A DNA stretch of 60,539 nucleotides from Prosthecobacter sp. (GCA_021733925.1 JAIPJY010000043.1:1-60539), one strand, 5' to 3'. Positions 44,117 to 53,711 are shown, counted from the stretch's first letter. Program-made: numbers and translations. Notes: generated by a model not told the origin, from the letters alone.

Positions 44117-45709
44117 CTACTCCGCCTTCTTCGCCCCTGCGTTCTTCTTGCCTGCTCCCTTGCCTTTGCCCTTCGGCTGCACCGGCGGATTGACCTCGCC
44201 TTCGAAGGCTTTGTTGCCGTAGGCGAAGCGTGGTGGCGGCATGGTCTCTCCTACCTCGGCCTGCAGGCGCAGGATTTCGGCTTTCAGCTCTTTCACGGTG
44301 TCGGCGTAGGCGGGGTCATTGTAGAAGCTCTTCGTTTCGAGCGGGTCCTTCTCGCGGTCCATCAGTTCCCAGTCATCGACGTCAGGCTTGTAGTAATGGA
44401 TCAGCTTGTAGCGGTCCGTGATGACTCCGTAATGCGGGCGCACATGGTGCGGCACCGGATACTCGTAGTAGTGGTAGTAGAGTGATTTGCGCCAGTCGGC
44501 GGGCGTTTCACCTTTGAACAGCGGCACCATGCTGCGGCCATGCACATCGGCGAGATTGGGGGCTCCGGCGATGTCGAGGAAGGTGCTGGCAAAGTCGATC
44601 AGGCTCACAATCTTGCTGCTCGTGGTGCCGGGCTTGATCACGCCCGGCCAGCGCACCATGAACGGCGTGCGCAGTGACTCTTCAAAGATCCAGCGTTTGT
44701 CGAACCAGCCGTGTTCGCCCAGATAAAAGCCTTGGTCGCTGCTGAGCATGACCACGGTGTTTTCCGTGAGGCCCTCTTTGTCGAGGTAATCGAGCACGCG
44801 GCCCACATTATCGTCCACCGCTTTCACGCAGGCGAGGTAGTCGTGCATGTAGCGCTGATAGCGCCATTTCACCAGATCACGGCCCGCAGGAGCTGCTTCA
44901 CGGTACTTGGCATTGCGTGGCTCATAGTAAGCGTCCCAGACTTTCCTTTGCTCCGGAGTCAGATTGGCCGGGGCGACGAGTTTCACATCGCGATCCGTCA
45001 TGGTGCGGTCGATGCCCATGTCGTGATCACTCACCGCCTTGCTGCGGCCTGAGTAGCTGTCGAAAAGCGTCTCCGGCTCCTCATACACACGGTCTTTGTC
45101 AAAGTTGAGATAGCGAAGCGGTGGCTCCCATTCGCGATGCGGTGCCTTGTGCTGGCTCATCATCATGAAGGGCTTGGTTTTATCGCGATTCTTGAGCCAT
45201 TCGAGGGTGAGGTCTCCGATGATGTCACTGACATAGCCTTGGTATTTCACTGGCTTGCCATTGTCGATCATCGGCGGGTTGTAATAGGCACCCTGACCGG
45301 GCAGCACGTTCCAGTAGTCGTAGCCCACAGGGTCGGTCATGAGGTGCCATTTGCCGATCATGGCCATCTGGTAGCCGCTCTTCTGCATCAGCTTGGGAAA
45401 GGTCGGCTGGCTGCTGTCGAACTTGCTGTTGCTGTTGTTGTAGAAGCCATTTGCATGAGAGTACTTGCCGGTCTGAATCACCGCCCGGCTGGGGCCGCAG
45501 ATGGAGTTCGTCACGAGGCAGCGGTCAAAACGCATCCCTTCCTTGGCGATGCGATCCATGTTGGGCGTTTCCAGCAGCTTGCGATGGTCGCCGTAGCAGC
45601 TCATGGCCTGGTAGGCCAGGTCATCGCAGAAGATGAAGACAATGTTCGGCGGCTGCGCGGCGCTGGCGGCAGACGCGAGCAGGAGTGAGGCAAAAAGGGA
45701 ACGAATCAT
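44117..45709 (-). CDS. Secreted sulfatase (arylsulfatase A family)
   Basis: A 530-residue exported sulfatase. After the signal peptide (MIRSLFASLLLASAASA) the metal-binding DD (29-30) in VFIFCDDLAY and the activation motif C71-G-P-S-R are visible; the cysteine would be converted to formylglycine by a separate enzyme. Further family motifs are GKWHL, QHKAPHREW, SSDQGFYLGEHGW and RTPFMVRWPG. The C-terminus is a Lys/Gly/Ala-rich tail (PKGKGKGAGKKNAGAKKAE). It likely removes sulfate esters from algal or host polysaccharides or glycans. It is the last gene of a leftward cluster with xylose-type ABC genes. Confidence 0.92.
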   Translation of the reverse strand: MIRSLFASLLLASAASAAQPPNIVFIFCDDLAYQAMSCYGDHRKLLETPNMDRIAKEGMRFDRCLVTNSICGPSRAVIQTGKYSHANGFYNNSNSKFDSSQPTFPKLMQKSGYQMAMIGKWHLMTDPVGYDYWNVLPGQGAYYNPPMIDNGKPVKYQGYVSDIIGDLTLEWLKNRDKTKPFMMMSQHKAPHREWEPPLRYLNFDKDRVYEEPETLFDSYSGRSKAVSDHDMGIDRTMTDRDVKLVAPANLTPEQRKVWDAYYEPRNAKYREAAPAGRDLVKWRYQRYMHDYLACVKAVDDNVGRVLDYLDKEGLTENTVVMLSSDQGFYLGEHGWFDKRWIFEESLRTPFMVRWPGVIKPGTTSSKIVSLIDFASTFLDIAGAPNLADVHGRSMVPLFKGETPADWRKSLYYHYYEYPVPHHVRPHYGVITDRYKLIHYYKPDVDDWELMDREKDPLETKSFYNDPAYADTVKELKAEILRLQAEVGETMPPPRFAYGNKAFEGEVNPPVQPKGKGKGAGKKNAGAKKAE

Positions 45710-45768
45710 GGTGGGTGGAAATGCTGGATGTCGAACGCGGGAATGACGTGCGCTTTTCAAAAAAAGAA

Positions 45769-47280
45769 TCAACCCGCATGGCCCATGGCGGCGGCCATGA
45801 GTTTTTCCTGCGTGGCCTCGGCACGGCTGAAGGCTCCGCCGATGCGGCCGGCGTTGAGCATGAGAATGCGGTCGCTCATGCCGATGAGTTCCGGCAGTTC
45901 GCTGGAGACGAGGATCACGGCTTTGCCTGCGGCGGTGAGCTTGTTGATGATCTCATAGATTTCCAGCTTGGCTCCCACGTCGATGCCGCGTGTGGGTTCA
46001 TCGAGCAGAATGACCGTGGGCTCCGTGAGCAGCGCTTTGCCCAGAACCACCTTTTGCTGATTCCCGCCGGAGAGCTTGCCCACGATCGCCTCAAGTCCGG
46101 TCGCTTTGACGCGGAGCGAGTCGAACATGCTCTGATTGCGCCGGATCTCCGCATTGCGCTGGATGAATCCGCCACGCACCACGCTGGACAGGGAAGACAG
46201 CGAGAGATTGAAACCAATCTCCTGCTCCAGATGCAGGCCGTAGCGGCGGCGATCTTCGGAGGCCAGCACCAGGCCGCGCTGGATGATCGTTTCAGGAGTG
46301 AGGCGGTTGAGAGTCTGACCATTCAGCTCAACGCTGCCAGAGACATGGCGGCCCCAGGCGCCGAAGAGATGCATGAGCAGTTCCGTGCGTCCTGCGCCCA
46401 TGAGCCCGCCAATGCCTAAAACTTCACCCGCCCGTAGTTCAAAGCTGATGTCGTGCAGCCTCGTGCTGCCGGTTTCGGCGTCCGTCACGCTCAGAGAGTC
46501 CACGCGCAGGATCACTTCTCCCGGCTGGCTGGTGCGGCGGGGGAAGAGATCGCCGATCTCGCGCCCCACCATGTGGCGGATGACTTCGGCCTTGCTGGTG
46601 TCAGCGGCGTTTTTCGTGCCCACGGTCGAGCCGTCGCGCAGAACCGTGATGCGGTCTGCAATGCCGAAAACTTCGTCGAGTTTGTGAGAGATATAGACGC
46701 TTGCGATGCCGCGCTGCCGGAGATCGCGCAGGATGTCGAGCAGGATCAAAACCTCGTGCTCGGCCAGCGCTGCGGTCGGTTCATCCAGGATCAAAATCTT
46801 CGAGTCCTTGGCCAGCGCCTTGATGATTTCCACAAGCTGCTTCTGCCCCACGCCCAGCGTCCGCACCGGCGCGGCGGGATCGAGATCGACCTTGAAACGG
46901 TTCAGCAACACCTGCGCTTCCTGATACATGCGCGGCCAGTCGATGAAGGCCCCCCAGCGGCGTGGCTCACGGCCCAAGAAAATGTTCTCTGCCACCGTCA
47001 TCTCTTCAACGAGCGCCAGTTCTTGATAAATCACCGCCAGCCCGGCCTTCTCCGCGTCCTTGATCGTTTCAAACCGCGCTTCAGTCCCGTTCACCTCGAA
47101 GGAGCCTTCGTAGCTGCCATGCGGATGAATGCCGGAGAGCAGCTTGATCAGCGTGCTCTTGCCCGCGCCGTTTTCACCACACAGCGCATGGATCTCGCCT
47201 TCGCGAAGATCAAAGGACACATCCTTGAGGGCAGTGACGCCGGGAAAGCGTTTCGTGATGTTTTGAGCAGCGAGCAGCAT
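45769..47280 (-). CDS. xylG: Sugar ABC transporter ATP-binding protein (XylG-like)
   Basis: A 503-residue protein with two ABC domains. The first has Walker A GENGAGKST, signature LGVGQKQLVEI and Walker B ILILDEPTAAL; the second has a degenerate Walker A (GLMGAGRTE), LSGGNQQKVVLGKAL and VILLDEPTRGID. This arrangement is that of the monosaccharide CUT2 importers. HPHGSYEGSFEVNG resembles the xylose-specific XylG. It starts nine bases after the stop of the 130-residue gene. No permease (xylH) gene is present nearby, which is unusual for an active importer. Confidence 0.88.
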   Translation of the reverse strand: MLLAAQNITKRFPGVTALKDVSFDLREGEIHALCGENGAGKSTLIKLLSGIHPHGSYEGSFEVNGTEARFETIKDAEKAGLAVIYQELALVEEMTVAENIFLGREPRRWGAFIDWPRMYQEAQVLLNRFKVDLDPAAPVRTLGVGQKQLVEIIKALAKDSKILILDEPTAALAEHEVLILLDILRDLRQRGIASVYISHKLDEVFGIADRITVLRDGSTVGTKNAADTSKAEVIRHMVGREIGDLFPRRTSQPGEVILRVDSLSVTDAETGSTRLHDISFELRAGEVLGIGGLMGAGRTELLMHLFGAWGRHVSGSVELNGQTLNRLTPETIIQRGLVLASEDRRRYGLHLEQEIGFNLSLSSLSSVVRGGFIQRNAEIRRNQSMFDSLRVKATGLEAIVGKLSGGNQQKVVLGKALLTEPTVILLDEPTRGIDVGAKLEIYEIINKLTAAGKAVILVSSELPELIGMSDRILMLNAGRIGGAFSRAEATQEKLMAAAMGHAG

Positions 47281-47289
47281 TTGATTATT

Positions 47290-47682
47290 CTAATTCACCG
47301 AGTTTGTGTGTAAAAAACGAATTAAATCTTCAATCGTTTGCAGCTTCTGCTGTTCCTCTTCTGTCACTGGTCGTTTGATTTGCTCTTGCAGATTGAGAAG
47401 GAGTCTTTCCAGTTCCAGATCATCCGTGAGCCATGTGGTCATGGCATCGTAAATGTCTCTGATGTGATCCGTTAACCGCAGGCAGGAACTCTGTGACTCT
47501 GGAATATCGAATGCATCACAAAATAGGGCCAGGGATCGGGCTGTTTCCTCGCTTGAAATTCCTTCGATTGAACACGCTCCCAAGTTGGGTTCACGTTCCC
47601 GCAAATACCGAAGTTTCCCATGCCGGTCCCAAACGGTTCGGGTGCGCAAATTATCGATAAAATTGAGCAGGCGTTCCCACAT
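47290..47682 (-). CDS. Hypothetical protein between the xylF- and xylG-like genes
   Basis: A 130-residue, mostly helical soluble protein. It starts MWERLLNFIDNLRTRTVWDR and ends LIRFLHTNSVN; charged helices (DDLELERLLLNLQEQIKRPVTEEEQQKL) dominate. There is no signal peptide and no known motif. Local GC is lower than in the neighbours, and the gene separates the two transporter genes (14 and nine bases of spacing), so it is likely co-transcribed. It could be a small regulator or a later insertion. It sits where a permease would be expected. The family is not recognised. Confidence 0.6.
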   Translation of the reverse strand: MWERLLNFIDNLRTRTVWDRHGKLRYLREREPNLGACSIEGISSEETARSLALFCDAFDIPESQSSCLRLTDHIRDIYDAMTTWLTDDLELERLLLNLQEQIKRPVTEEEQQKLQTIEDLIRFLHTNSVN

Positions 47683-47696
47683 GTTTTGGAAGTGGC

Positions 47697-48734
47697 TTAT
47701 TGGAACACATCGCTCTCCTTGCGGAAGCCATCCTTAACAACGGTGTCCCGCAAGTTCTCCTTCGTGACAGTGACGATATCTAGCAGGATGGATGGCACGT
47801 CCACCTTGCCGTTGGCAACCGCATCACGCGCGATGATGGGCTGGCGGCGGGCAAGTTTCAGTGCGAGTTCCGCCGCCTGCGTGGCGATGCTCTGGATCGG
47901 CTTGTACACCGTCATCGCCTGCGTGCCCTGAGCGATGCGCTGGCAGGCGGCGAGGTCGGCATCCTGGCCGGTCACGATGATCTTTCCGGCGAGTCCCTCC
48001 TCGGTGAGCGCCTGGATGGCTCCGCCGGCGGTGCCGTCGTTGCTCGCCAGGATGGCGTCGAAGTTCGGACCATTTTTGGTGATGGCGGCATTGGTGATCT
48101 TCTTGGCGCTCTCGGGCTTCCAGTCCTCCGCCCAGTCTTCAAAGATCACCTCGACTTTGCCGGCGGCGATGAGCGGTTGCAGCACGTTGTCCTGCCCCTG
48201 CTTGAAGAGCTTCGCATTGTTGTCGGTCTTCGCGCCGTAGATGCGGATGAGGCGCAACTTGCCGCCTGCGGGAATACGATCCGCCAGAAACTTGGCCTGC
48301 AGTTCGCCCACCTTCACATTGTCAAAGGTCAGGTAGAGGTCGAGATCGCAGTCAGTGATCAGCCGGTCATACGACAGCACAGGAATGCCGGCCTGATGCG
48401 CAAGCTTCACCGCCTTGGCCATCGCCGCGCCGTCGTGAGGAATGATGACAAGTGCATCGACTTTTTGCGTGATGAGGCTCTCGACATTCTGCAACTGGAC
48501 CGCGTCATTGCTATTGGCAGACTGTACCAGCACGTCCGCGCCTGCCGCCTGCACTTTGGCAGTGAAGAGGTCGCGATCCACCTGCCAGCGTTCTTCCTTC
48601 AGCGTGTCCATCGACAGGCCGATGACCGGGCGCTGCCGCACTGCCGTGACGCCCGCACCACCCCGGGCGATCACGAGGCCGGTGACGATGCTGAGGGCGC
48701 AGGAAACGAGAACAAGCAGAATGCGGACGGGCAT
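47697..48734 (-). CDS. xylF: Xylose-type ABC transporter substrate-binding protein (XylF-like)
   Basis: A 345-residue periplasmic binding protein. A signal/anchor segment (MPVRILLVLVSCALSIVTGL) precedes a two-lobed domain: RPVIGLSMDTLKEERWQVDR, SANSNDAVQLQNVESLITQK, DALVIIPHD, PVLSYDRLI and ILASNDGTAGGAIQAL. The pattern matches E. coli XylF closely at the start and the IIP(H/Y)D site, so a pentose (xylose) is a likely ligand, but specificity cannot be fixed by eye. It is the first gene of a leftward group with the unknown gene and xylG. No regulator is next to it. Confidence 0.88.
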   Translation of the reverse strand: MPVRILLVLVSCALSIVTGLVIARGGAGVTAVRQRPVIGLSMDTLKEERWQVDRDLFTAKVQAAGADVLVQSANSNDAVQLQNVESLITQKVDALVIIPHDGAAMAKAVKLAHQAGIPVLSYDRLITDCDLDLYLTFDNVKVGELQAKFLADRIPAGGKLRLIRIYGAKTDNNAKLFKQGQDNVLQPLIAAGKVEVIFEDWAEDWKPESAKKITNAAITKNGPNFDAILASNDGTAGGAIQALTEEGLAGKIIVTGQDADLAACQRIAQGTQAMTVYKPIQSIATQAAELALKLARRQPIIARDAVANGKVDVPSILLDIVTVTKENLRDTVVKDGFRKESDVFQ

Positions 48735-48812
48735 TCCTGCTGTTTAGCGAATCTGGCCCCGTAGCGCAAGCCTCCGGCTTGCCCTTTGAAGACAACCGGG
48801 ACGGTTATGCTG

Positions 48813-49307
48813 CTATTTCTTCGGCGCGGCTTTCTTTGCGGCAGCCTTTTTCGCGGGAGCTTTTTTTGCCGCAGCCTTTTTGGCAGGGGCTTTTTTCGCA
48901 GCGGTTTTCTTTACGGCCACTTTTTTAGCCGCCTTGGGTTTTGGCTCCGGTTCGGGCACTGCAATGTTCAGCTCCATCTCCGGAGCGTCTCCCCACAGCT
49001 CTTCGAGGGCGTAGAATTCACGCTTCTCCGGTGTGAGGATGTGCACCATGACACTTCCGTAAACGAGAATGATCCACTGGCTCTCAAAATTGCCGTCTTT
49101 GACGTCAGGCGGGGTGGAATGTTCCTCCTTCATGCGTTCGACGATTTCGTCGCGCACGGCACGCAGCTGTGGCGTGGATAAAGCGGTGACGAGCACGAAG
49201 TAGTCGGAAATGGGCGAGAGTCCGCGCAGGTCCAGAATGCGGATGTTCTCCGCTTTTTTGTCATCGGCGTAAAGGGCGCAGGCGCGGGCAATTTCGAGGT
49301 CTTCCAT
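48813..49307 (-). CDS. rsfS: Ribosomal silencing factor RsfS with a lysine/alanine-rich tail
   Basis: A 164-residue RsfS/Iojap protein. Residues 1-115 are the conserved domain that binds ribosomal protein uL14 and blocks subunit joining: KKAENIRILDLRGLSPISDYFVLVT, ESQWIILVYGSVMVHILT and EFYALEELWGDAP. Residues 120-164 are a tail of AAKK/PAKK repeats, similar to histone-H1-like tails; normal RsfS ends at about 105-120. The start at 49307 (MEDLEIARACALYADDKK) is typical. It is divergent from the operon that starts at 49428. Confidence 0.92.
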   Translation of the reverse strand: MEDLEIARACALYADDKKAENIRILDLRGLSPISDYFVLVTALSTPQLRAVRDEIVERMKEEHSTPPDVKDGNFESQWIILVYGSVMVHILTPEKREFYALEELWGDAPEMELNIAVPEPEPKPKAAKKVAVKKTAAKKAPAKKAAAKKAPAKKAAAKKAAPKK

Positions 49308-49427
49308 GGTTGTGTTGTATCTAACGCACAGCCATAAGCACGGATTGGAGTCTTTTGACAGAACTTTTACACTCCCGTCATGCAGTGTTGACGCAAGCCC
49401 CCGCCCATGCGCCACTCTCCCGGCACC

Positions 49428-50828
49428 ATGAAAACCCACTTCTGCCTCTTTCTCGCCTGCGTCAGCCTGGTCTCTGCGCAGGACAAGCCCAAGGACCCGT
49501 TTGTCAAAGACAAGAAGGCAGCGGCGGCGGCGGCAGCCCCCTCGCCTGGAAAGGAGCCGGATGCCGACCCTTTCGCCCCAGGTGACAATGCCGCCGCCGC
49601 GTCAGAGAAGCCTAAAAACGTCCAGTGTCTCATCGAGTCCTTCACGCTACCGCAGGCGGACTACGCTGCGCTGCTGGATGAGCCGGGCGGCCATGACAAA
49701 CTCCATGCCCACCTGCTGAACGCGGTGAGAGCCGACAGCGGCACCGTCCGACTGGATGCCTGTCATTTGATCACGACCAAGAGCGGCACGCGCAGCACCT
49801 TTGAATGCACCGACGAACTCATCTACCCAACCGAATGGACGCACGCGGACCGCACGGGCTTTCAATACCCCACCGCCTTTGAGATGCGCCAGATGGGAGA
49901 CGTATTTGAATTCGAGCCTACGTTGGATCCGGAAACCGGATCGCTGAACATCACGCAGGCGTTCAAGAGGGACTACTTTCCTGGCTTCCGGCTATACAAG
50001 GCGGACACCACGCTGGCGGGCATTCCGGTGATGGATGTCCTTGCGCGCAGCACCACCTCCTCCACCCGCATGCTGCCCGGACTTCCCACGCTCATCGCCA
50101 CGCCGAAGACGGCGCAGCCCGGAGGCATCTCTCTCGTGTTTGCCACGCTACAGGTCATCACTCTTCAGGCTCATCAAGCGACTCCGGAGCCAAGAAAAGG
50201 GAACCTCATCCTCACCGCCCGCGTCATATCGCTGGAGCGCATGAAGGGCTGGGAGCTGCTCAAAAAGCATGCCGCAGACGGCGGGGCCTGTCTGGCTGCC
50301 CTGAAGCCTCTGCTGGCGGCCAAAGAGGCTGCTTTGGAGCACATCGCCACCATTGTGACGCAGCCCGGAGTGCGCTCTTTGCATGAGTCAGGTCTCGTCC
50401 ACGTGTACGGCACGGAGTTCTCCCCGCCCACGGAGTGCGCGGAGTTGAAAGTGAGCGGCAGTGATCCGAACAAGCCAGGCGCTCCGGCCCGGCCACCTGG
50501 GCTGGCGGGGACCACTGCGCATGAGTACCGAAACACCGGTTTTCGTCTGGAGATCGAGCCGACTGCCAGTCCGGACGGGGCCTTTGCCGATATGACCCTG
50601 GCCCCCGAGTATGTGAGCATGACGGGAAACCTGAAGGACAAAAACTACAATGAGCACTATCCCGAAATGCCGCTGTTTTCCGTCCAGAAGTTCACCGCGG
50701 GCTACACGCAGGTCATCGGCACCACGTATTTGATCGGCACGATGAACTCACCAGGAGACACCGGCGCGAACGAGCACAAGGATGACGGTCGCATGTGGCT
50801 GCTGTTTATGGACGTGGACCCTGAATGA
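49428..50828 (+). CDS. Exported protein of unknown family, paralogue 1
   Basis: A 466-residue exported protein (signal peptide MKTHFCLFLACVSLVSA, cut before QDKP) followed by an Ala/Pro/Lys-rich linker (20-65). The remaining 400 residues are paralogous to the next protein: shared blocks include IESFTLPQADYAALLD, DACHLITTKSGT, FRLYKADTTLAGIPV, RMKGWELLKKHAADGGACLA and YVSMTGNLKDKNYNEHYPE, and both end near DDGRMWLLFMDVDPE. There are no enzymatic motifs. The fold is unknown, but the beta-rich, repeated use of extended strands hints at a cell-envelope structural role. It is followed after 12 bases by the second paralogue. Confidence 0.72.
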   Translation: MKTHFCLFLACVSLVSAQDKPKDPFVKDKKAAAAAAAPSPGKEPDADPFAPGDNAAAASEKPKNVQCLIESFTLPQADYAALLDEPGGHDKLHAHLLNAVRADSGTVRLDACHLITTKSGTRSTFECTDELIYPTEWTHADRTGFQYPTAFEMRQMGDVFEFEPTLDPETGSLNITQAFKRDYFPGFRLYKADTTLAGIPVMDVLARSTTSSTRMLPGLPTLIATPKTAQPGGISLVFATLQVITLQAHQATPEPRKGNLILTARVISLERMKGWELLKKHAADGGACLAALKPLLAAKEAALEHIATIVTQPGVRSLHESGLVHVYGTEFSPPTECAELKVSGSDPNKPGAPARPPGLAGTTAHEYRNTGFRLEIEPTASPDGAFADMTLAPEYVSMTGNLKDKNYNEHYPEMPLFSVQKFTAGYTQVIGTTYLIGTMNSPGDTGANEHKDDGRMWLLFMDVDPE

Positions 50829-50840
50829 ACTCGTCACATC

Positions 50841-52109
50841 ATGAAGCTCAACCTCTTCCTCTTCTTGGCGTGCACTGGCCTGCTCACCGCGCAGGACAAG
50901 CCCCATGCCAAGGGCAAAGCGGCGCTGAAGGAAAACATTCTATGCTTCGTGGAAACCTTCACGCTCCCAAAGACTGATTATGCGATGCTGCTGGATGCAC
51001 CGCAAGGGCGCTCCAAGCTGCATGAGAACGTGGAGGCCGCTGTGAAAGCGGGCACAGCCAGGCTGGACGGCTGTCATCTGATCCTGACCCAAAGCGGCAC
51101 GCACAGCCGTGTTGAGGGAGTGGACGAACTGATTTATGCGACCCATTGGGGCGATGCTGACAGCGCGGGTTTTCAATACCCGGAGGCCTTCGAGATGCAG
51201 CCACTGGGGGACCACTTTGAGGCGGAACCAGTTTTGAATGAGGATGGCGGAGCACTTGATCTCAATCAGTTCTTTTCACGGGATCACTTCCAAGGGCTCC
51301 GTTTGTCCAAGGCGGACACCACGCTGACCGGTGTGCCGGTAGCGCAAATTTTTCAGCAGAAAGGGCAGTCCAATTGCCGGTTGGTTCCAGGGGTTCCCAC
51401 ACTCCTCGCCACCCTGAACGAGGCACCGCCGGGAGCCATCACGCTGGTGTTTGCCACGGCACAGGTGCTGGAGCTGGCAGCGCCGAAAGTCCCCACCTCC
51501 AAAGGCACCGGTACGCTGAGAATGACCACGTGCGTGATCTCGCTTGATCGTATGAAAGGATGGGAACTGCTCAAAAAGCATGCCGCAGACGGTGCCGCGT
51601 GCCTGGCGGAGCTCAAACCGCTGCTGGCAGCCAAAGAGGCGGTGCAGGAGCATGTTTCAACCTCTCGTACCTTATCCGGCCAGCAAGTCGCCTTTGAGTC
51701 AGGACAGATCTACACCTACGGCACCGAACGTGCGCTCAAGCTCGAGAACCCTTCGAACCCGCCGGTTCAGGGAGTTCCGGCTGGACGAGAGCCGATTGAT
51801 CTAGAAAGCCGCACCCTCGGGTTTCGCATCAACCAGGAGCCGAAGCTCACGGAGGACTCTGCGCTTGTTCAGATGCTGATGACAGTTTCATGCGTGCGCA
51901 TGACGGGAAATCTGAAGGACAAAAACTGGAGCGAGCGCTATTCGGAGCAGCCGGTGTTTTCAAACCAGACCCTCAGCACGGAATACACACAGGTTCTTGG
52001 CGGCACCACCTTGGCCGGCACGCTGAACCCACCCGGTGACACAGGGGTAAACGGGCATAAGGATGAAGGCCGCATATGGCTGCTGTTTACGGATGTGAAC
52101 CCTGAATGA
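50841..52109 (+). CDS. Exported protein of unknown family, paralogue 2
   Basis: A 422-residue exported protein (signal MKLNLFLFLACTGLLTA, cut before QDKP) without the long linker of its upstream paralogue but otherwise colinear: VETFTLPKTDYAMLLD, DGCHLILTQSGT, LRLSKADTTLTGVPV, RMKGWELLKKHAADGAACLA and MTGNLKDKNWSERYSE. The gene pair arose by tandem duplication and has diverged strongly. Its stop codon (TGA at 52107) overlaps the ATG of the histidine kinase gene (ATGA), so both are made from one transcript. This physical coupling suggests that it works with the sensor, perhaps as a periplasmic partner. Confidence 0.72.
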   Translation: MKLNLFLFLACTGLLTAQDKPHAKGKAALKENILCFVETFTLPKTDYAMLLDAPQGRSKLHENVEAAVKAGTARLDGCHLILTQSGTHSRVEGVDELIYATHWGDADSAGFQYPEAFEMQPLGDHFEAEPVLNEDGGALDLNQFFSRDHFQGLRLSKADTTLTGVPVAQIFQQKGQSNCRLVPGVPTLLATLNEAPPGAITLVFATAQVLELAAPKVPTSKGTGTLRMTTCVISLDRMKGWELLKKHAADGAACLAELKPLLAAKEAVQEHVSTSRTLSGQQVAFESGQIYTYGTERALKLENPSNPPVQGVPAGREPIDLESRTLGFRINQEPKLTEDSALVQMLMTVSCVRMTGNLKDKNWSERYSEQPVFSNQTLSTEYTQVLGGTTLAGTLNPPGDTGVNGHKDEGRIWLLFTDVNPE

Positions 52110-53674
52110 GTGCCACTGCCACCCATCTCCCACCGCCCATTCCCGGCGCGAGCCTCATGCTGGGCATGATGCTCGTTCTGGCATGCTGCATCGCCGCAGG
52201 CGGTGTCAGTGTGGCACGGCGGGAGACGGAGACGCGGCGGGAGCGCGACCGCCAGGCGCAGCATGCGCTGGACAGCGCCATGCAGGTGGAAGCGCGCAAG
52301 CTGGAGGCACTCTACGACGGCCACCTCAAAAACACTGGCAGCCTGCTGGTGCAGTCCATGCGCGACAGCGAGGGCGCGCGCCGCGCCGCGCAGAATGTGG
52401 AGGGCGTGCAGCGTGTTTCCTGGCTGTTTTGGAAAAGCGCCAGCCCGGAGACGCATCTGAGCATCGGCTTTCCAGCGGACCCGCCGCAGCCGGAGCCCAC
52501 CATCGAACGCGAGCATAGCGGCCTGCCGCGCCCGCGCGTGCTGCTGGATCCCAAGCGCATCTTTGCCGATGTCGGCGGGCAGAGCTCTGGCTGGATCGAT
52601 GAGCCCGGCAAGCCGCTGATGTTCTACGTGCAGGTGCTCGCCACCGCCGTGGTGCTGACGATTGATCGCGCCGAGGTGGAGACGGCTATGAACGGCTTTT
52701 TTAAAACCTGGCTGAAGCAGGAGTTCCGCGCCGTGGAGCAGCTTGGCGGGCCGGATGCGGTGATGGATGCGCATGACAAGGTCCTGTGCTCCGTGGGGAA
52801 GCCGCCCGTCCTGCGGCCGGATGTCATCGCACCCGTCATCTCGCGGTTTGGCGTCTGGCAGATCGTCTCCTGGGATGAGCGCAGCCTCAGGGTGGGGTAT
52901 CACATGCCCACACTCGCAGGGGCGCTGGCGCTCGCCCTGCTGGTGGCTGGCTGCGGCATCGGCATGAGCGTGCAGCAGCGGCGCGCAGCCCTGGTGGCGC
53001 AGCAGCGCGTGTCGTTTGTGAACCGCGTCTCCCATGAACTGCGCACGCCGATGACAAACATCCTCTTAAATCTGGATGTGATTGAGGAATCGGTGCCGGA
53101 CTCGGCCACGAGCCGCTTTGGACTCGTGCGTGAAGAGGCGGGGCGTCTGAGCCGCTTGATCGAAAACGTGCTGACCTTTTCCCGGCAGGAGGAAGGCCGC
53201 TTGAAATTGAACGCCGCCCCCTGTCTGCCTGCGGAGATTGTGAGCGGCATCGTGCGGCAGTTTGAGCCTGCTTTGCTGCGGCGTGGCATCACGCTCACGC
53301 GAACCCATGAAGGCCCGCAATCAGAAGCAGTGCTGGATGCCGATGCACTGGCGCAGATCACCGCCAATCTGCTCTCGAATGTCGAAAAGTATGCGGTCGG
53401 TTGTGCAGCCGCAGTGAACACACGACGAACAGAAAACGACTTCACGCTCACGGTGTCTGATGAGGGGCCTGGAATCGCCGCGAGCGAGATGAGGCGGATT
53501 TTTGAGCCGTTTTATCGCGTGGATGACCGGGTCCAGGCCGGGGTCAGTGGCACGGGCCTTGGGCTGAGCATTGCCCTTGATCTGGCCCAGCAGATGGGAG
53601 GGACGCTGAAACTCATCCCCAGCGAGAAAGGCGCCTGCTTTGAATTCCACGTGCCACTTGAAAACCAAGCTTGA
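52106..53674 (+). CDS. Sensor histidine kinase
   Basis: A 522-residue membrane kinase. There are two membrane helices (about 14-36 and 270-290) around a 230-residue periplasmic sensor domain. The HisKA region has H310 in NRVSHELRTPMTN; the HATPase region has NLLSNVEKYA, DEGPGI and GTGLGLSIALDL. The sensor domain is not a recognisable PAS or CACHE type by eye (RQAQHALDSAMQVEARKLEA, FLFWKSASPE-like stretch). It is translationally coupled to the paralogue-2 gene upstream and followed after 37 bases by the response-regulator gene. Confidence 0.93.
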   Translation: MSATATHLPPPIPGASLMLGMMLVLACCIAAGGVSVARRETETRRERDRQAQHALDSAMQVEARKLEALYDGHLKNTGSLLVQSMRDSEGARRAAQNVEGVQRVSWLFWKSASPETHLSIGFPADPPQPEPTIEREHSGLPRPRVLLDPKRIFADVGGQSSGWIDEPGKPLMFYVQVLATAVVLTIDRAEVETAMNGFFKTWLKQEFRAVEQLGGPDAVMDAHDKVLCSVGKPPVLRPDVIAPVISRFGVWQIVSWDERSLRVGYHMPTLAGALALALLVAGCGIGMSVQQRRAALVAQQRVSFVNRVSHELRTPMTNILLNLDVIEESVPDSATSRFGLVREEAGRLSRLIENVLTFSRQEEGRLKLNAAPCLPAEIVSGIVRQFEPALLRRGITLTRTHEGPQSEAVLDADALAQITANLLSNVEKYAVGCAAAVNTRRTENDFTLTVSDEGPGIAASEMRRIFEPFYRVDDRVQAGVSGTGLGLSIALDLAQQMGGTLKLIPSEKGACFEFHVPLENQA

Positions 53675-53711
53675 CCCGGACTCGACCCTTTGACCCTTCC
53701 TGGATCTCTAC

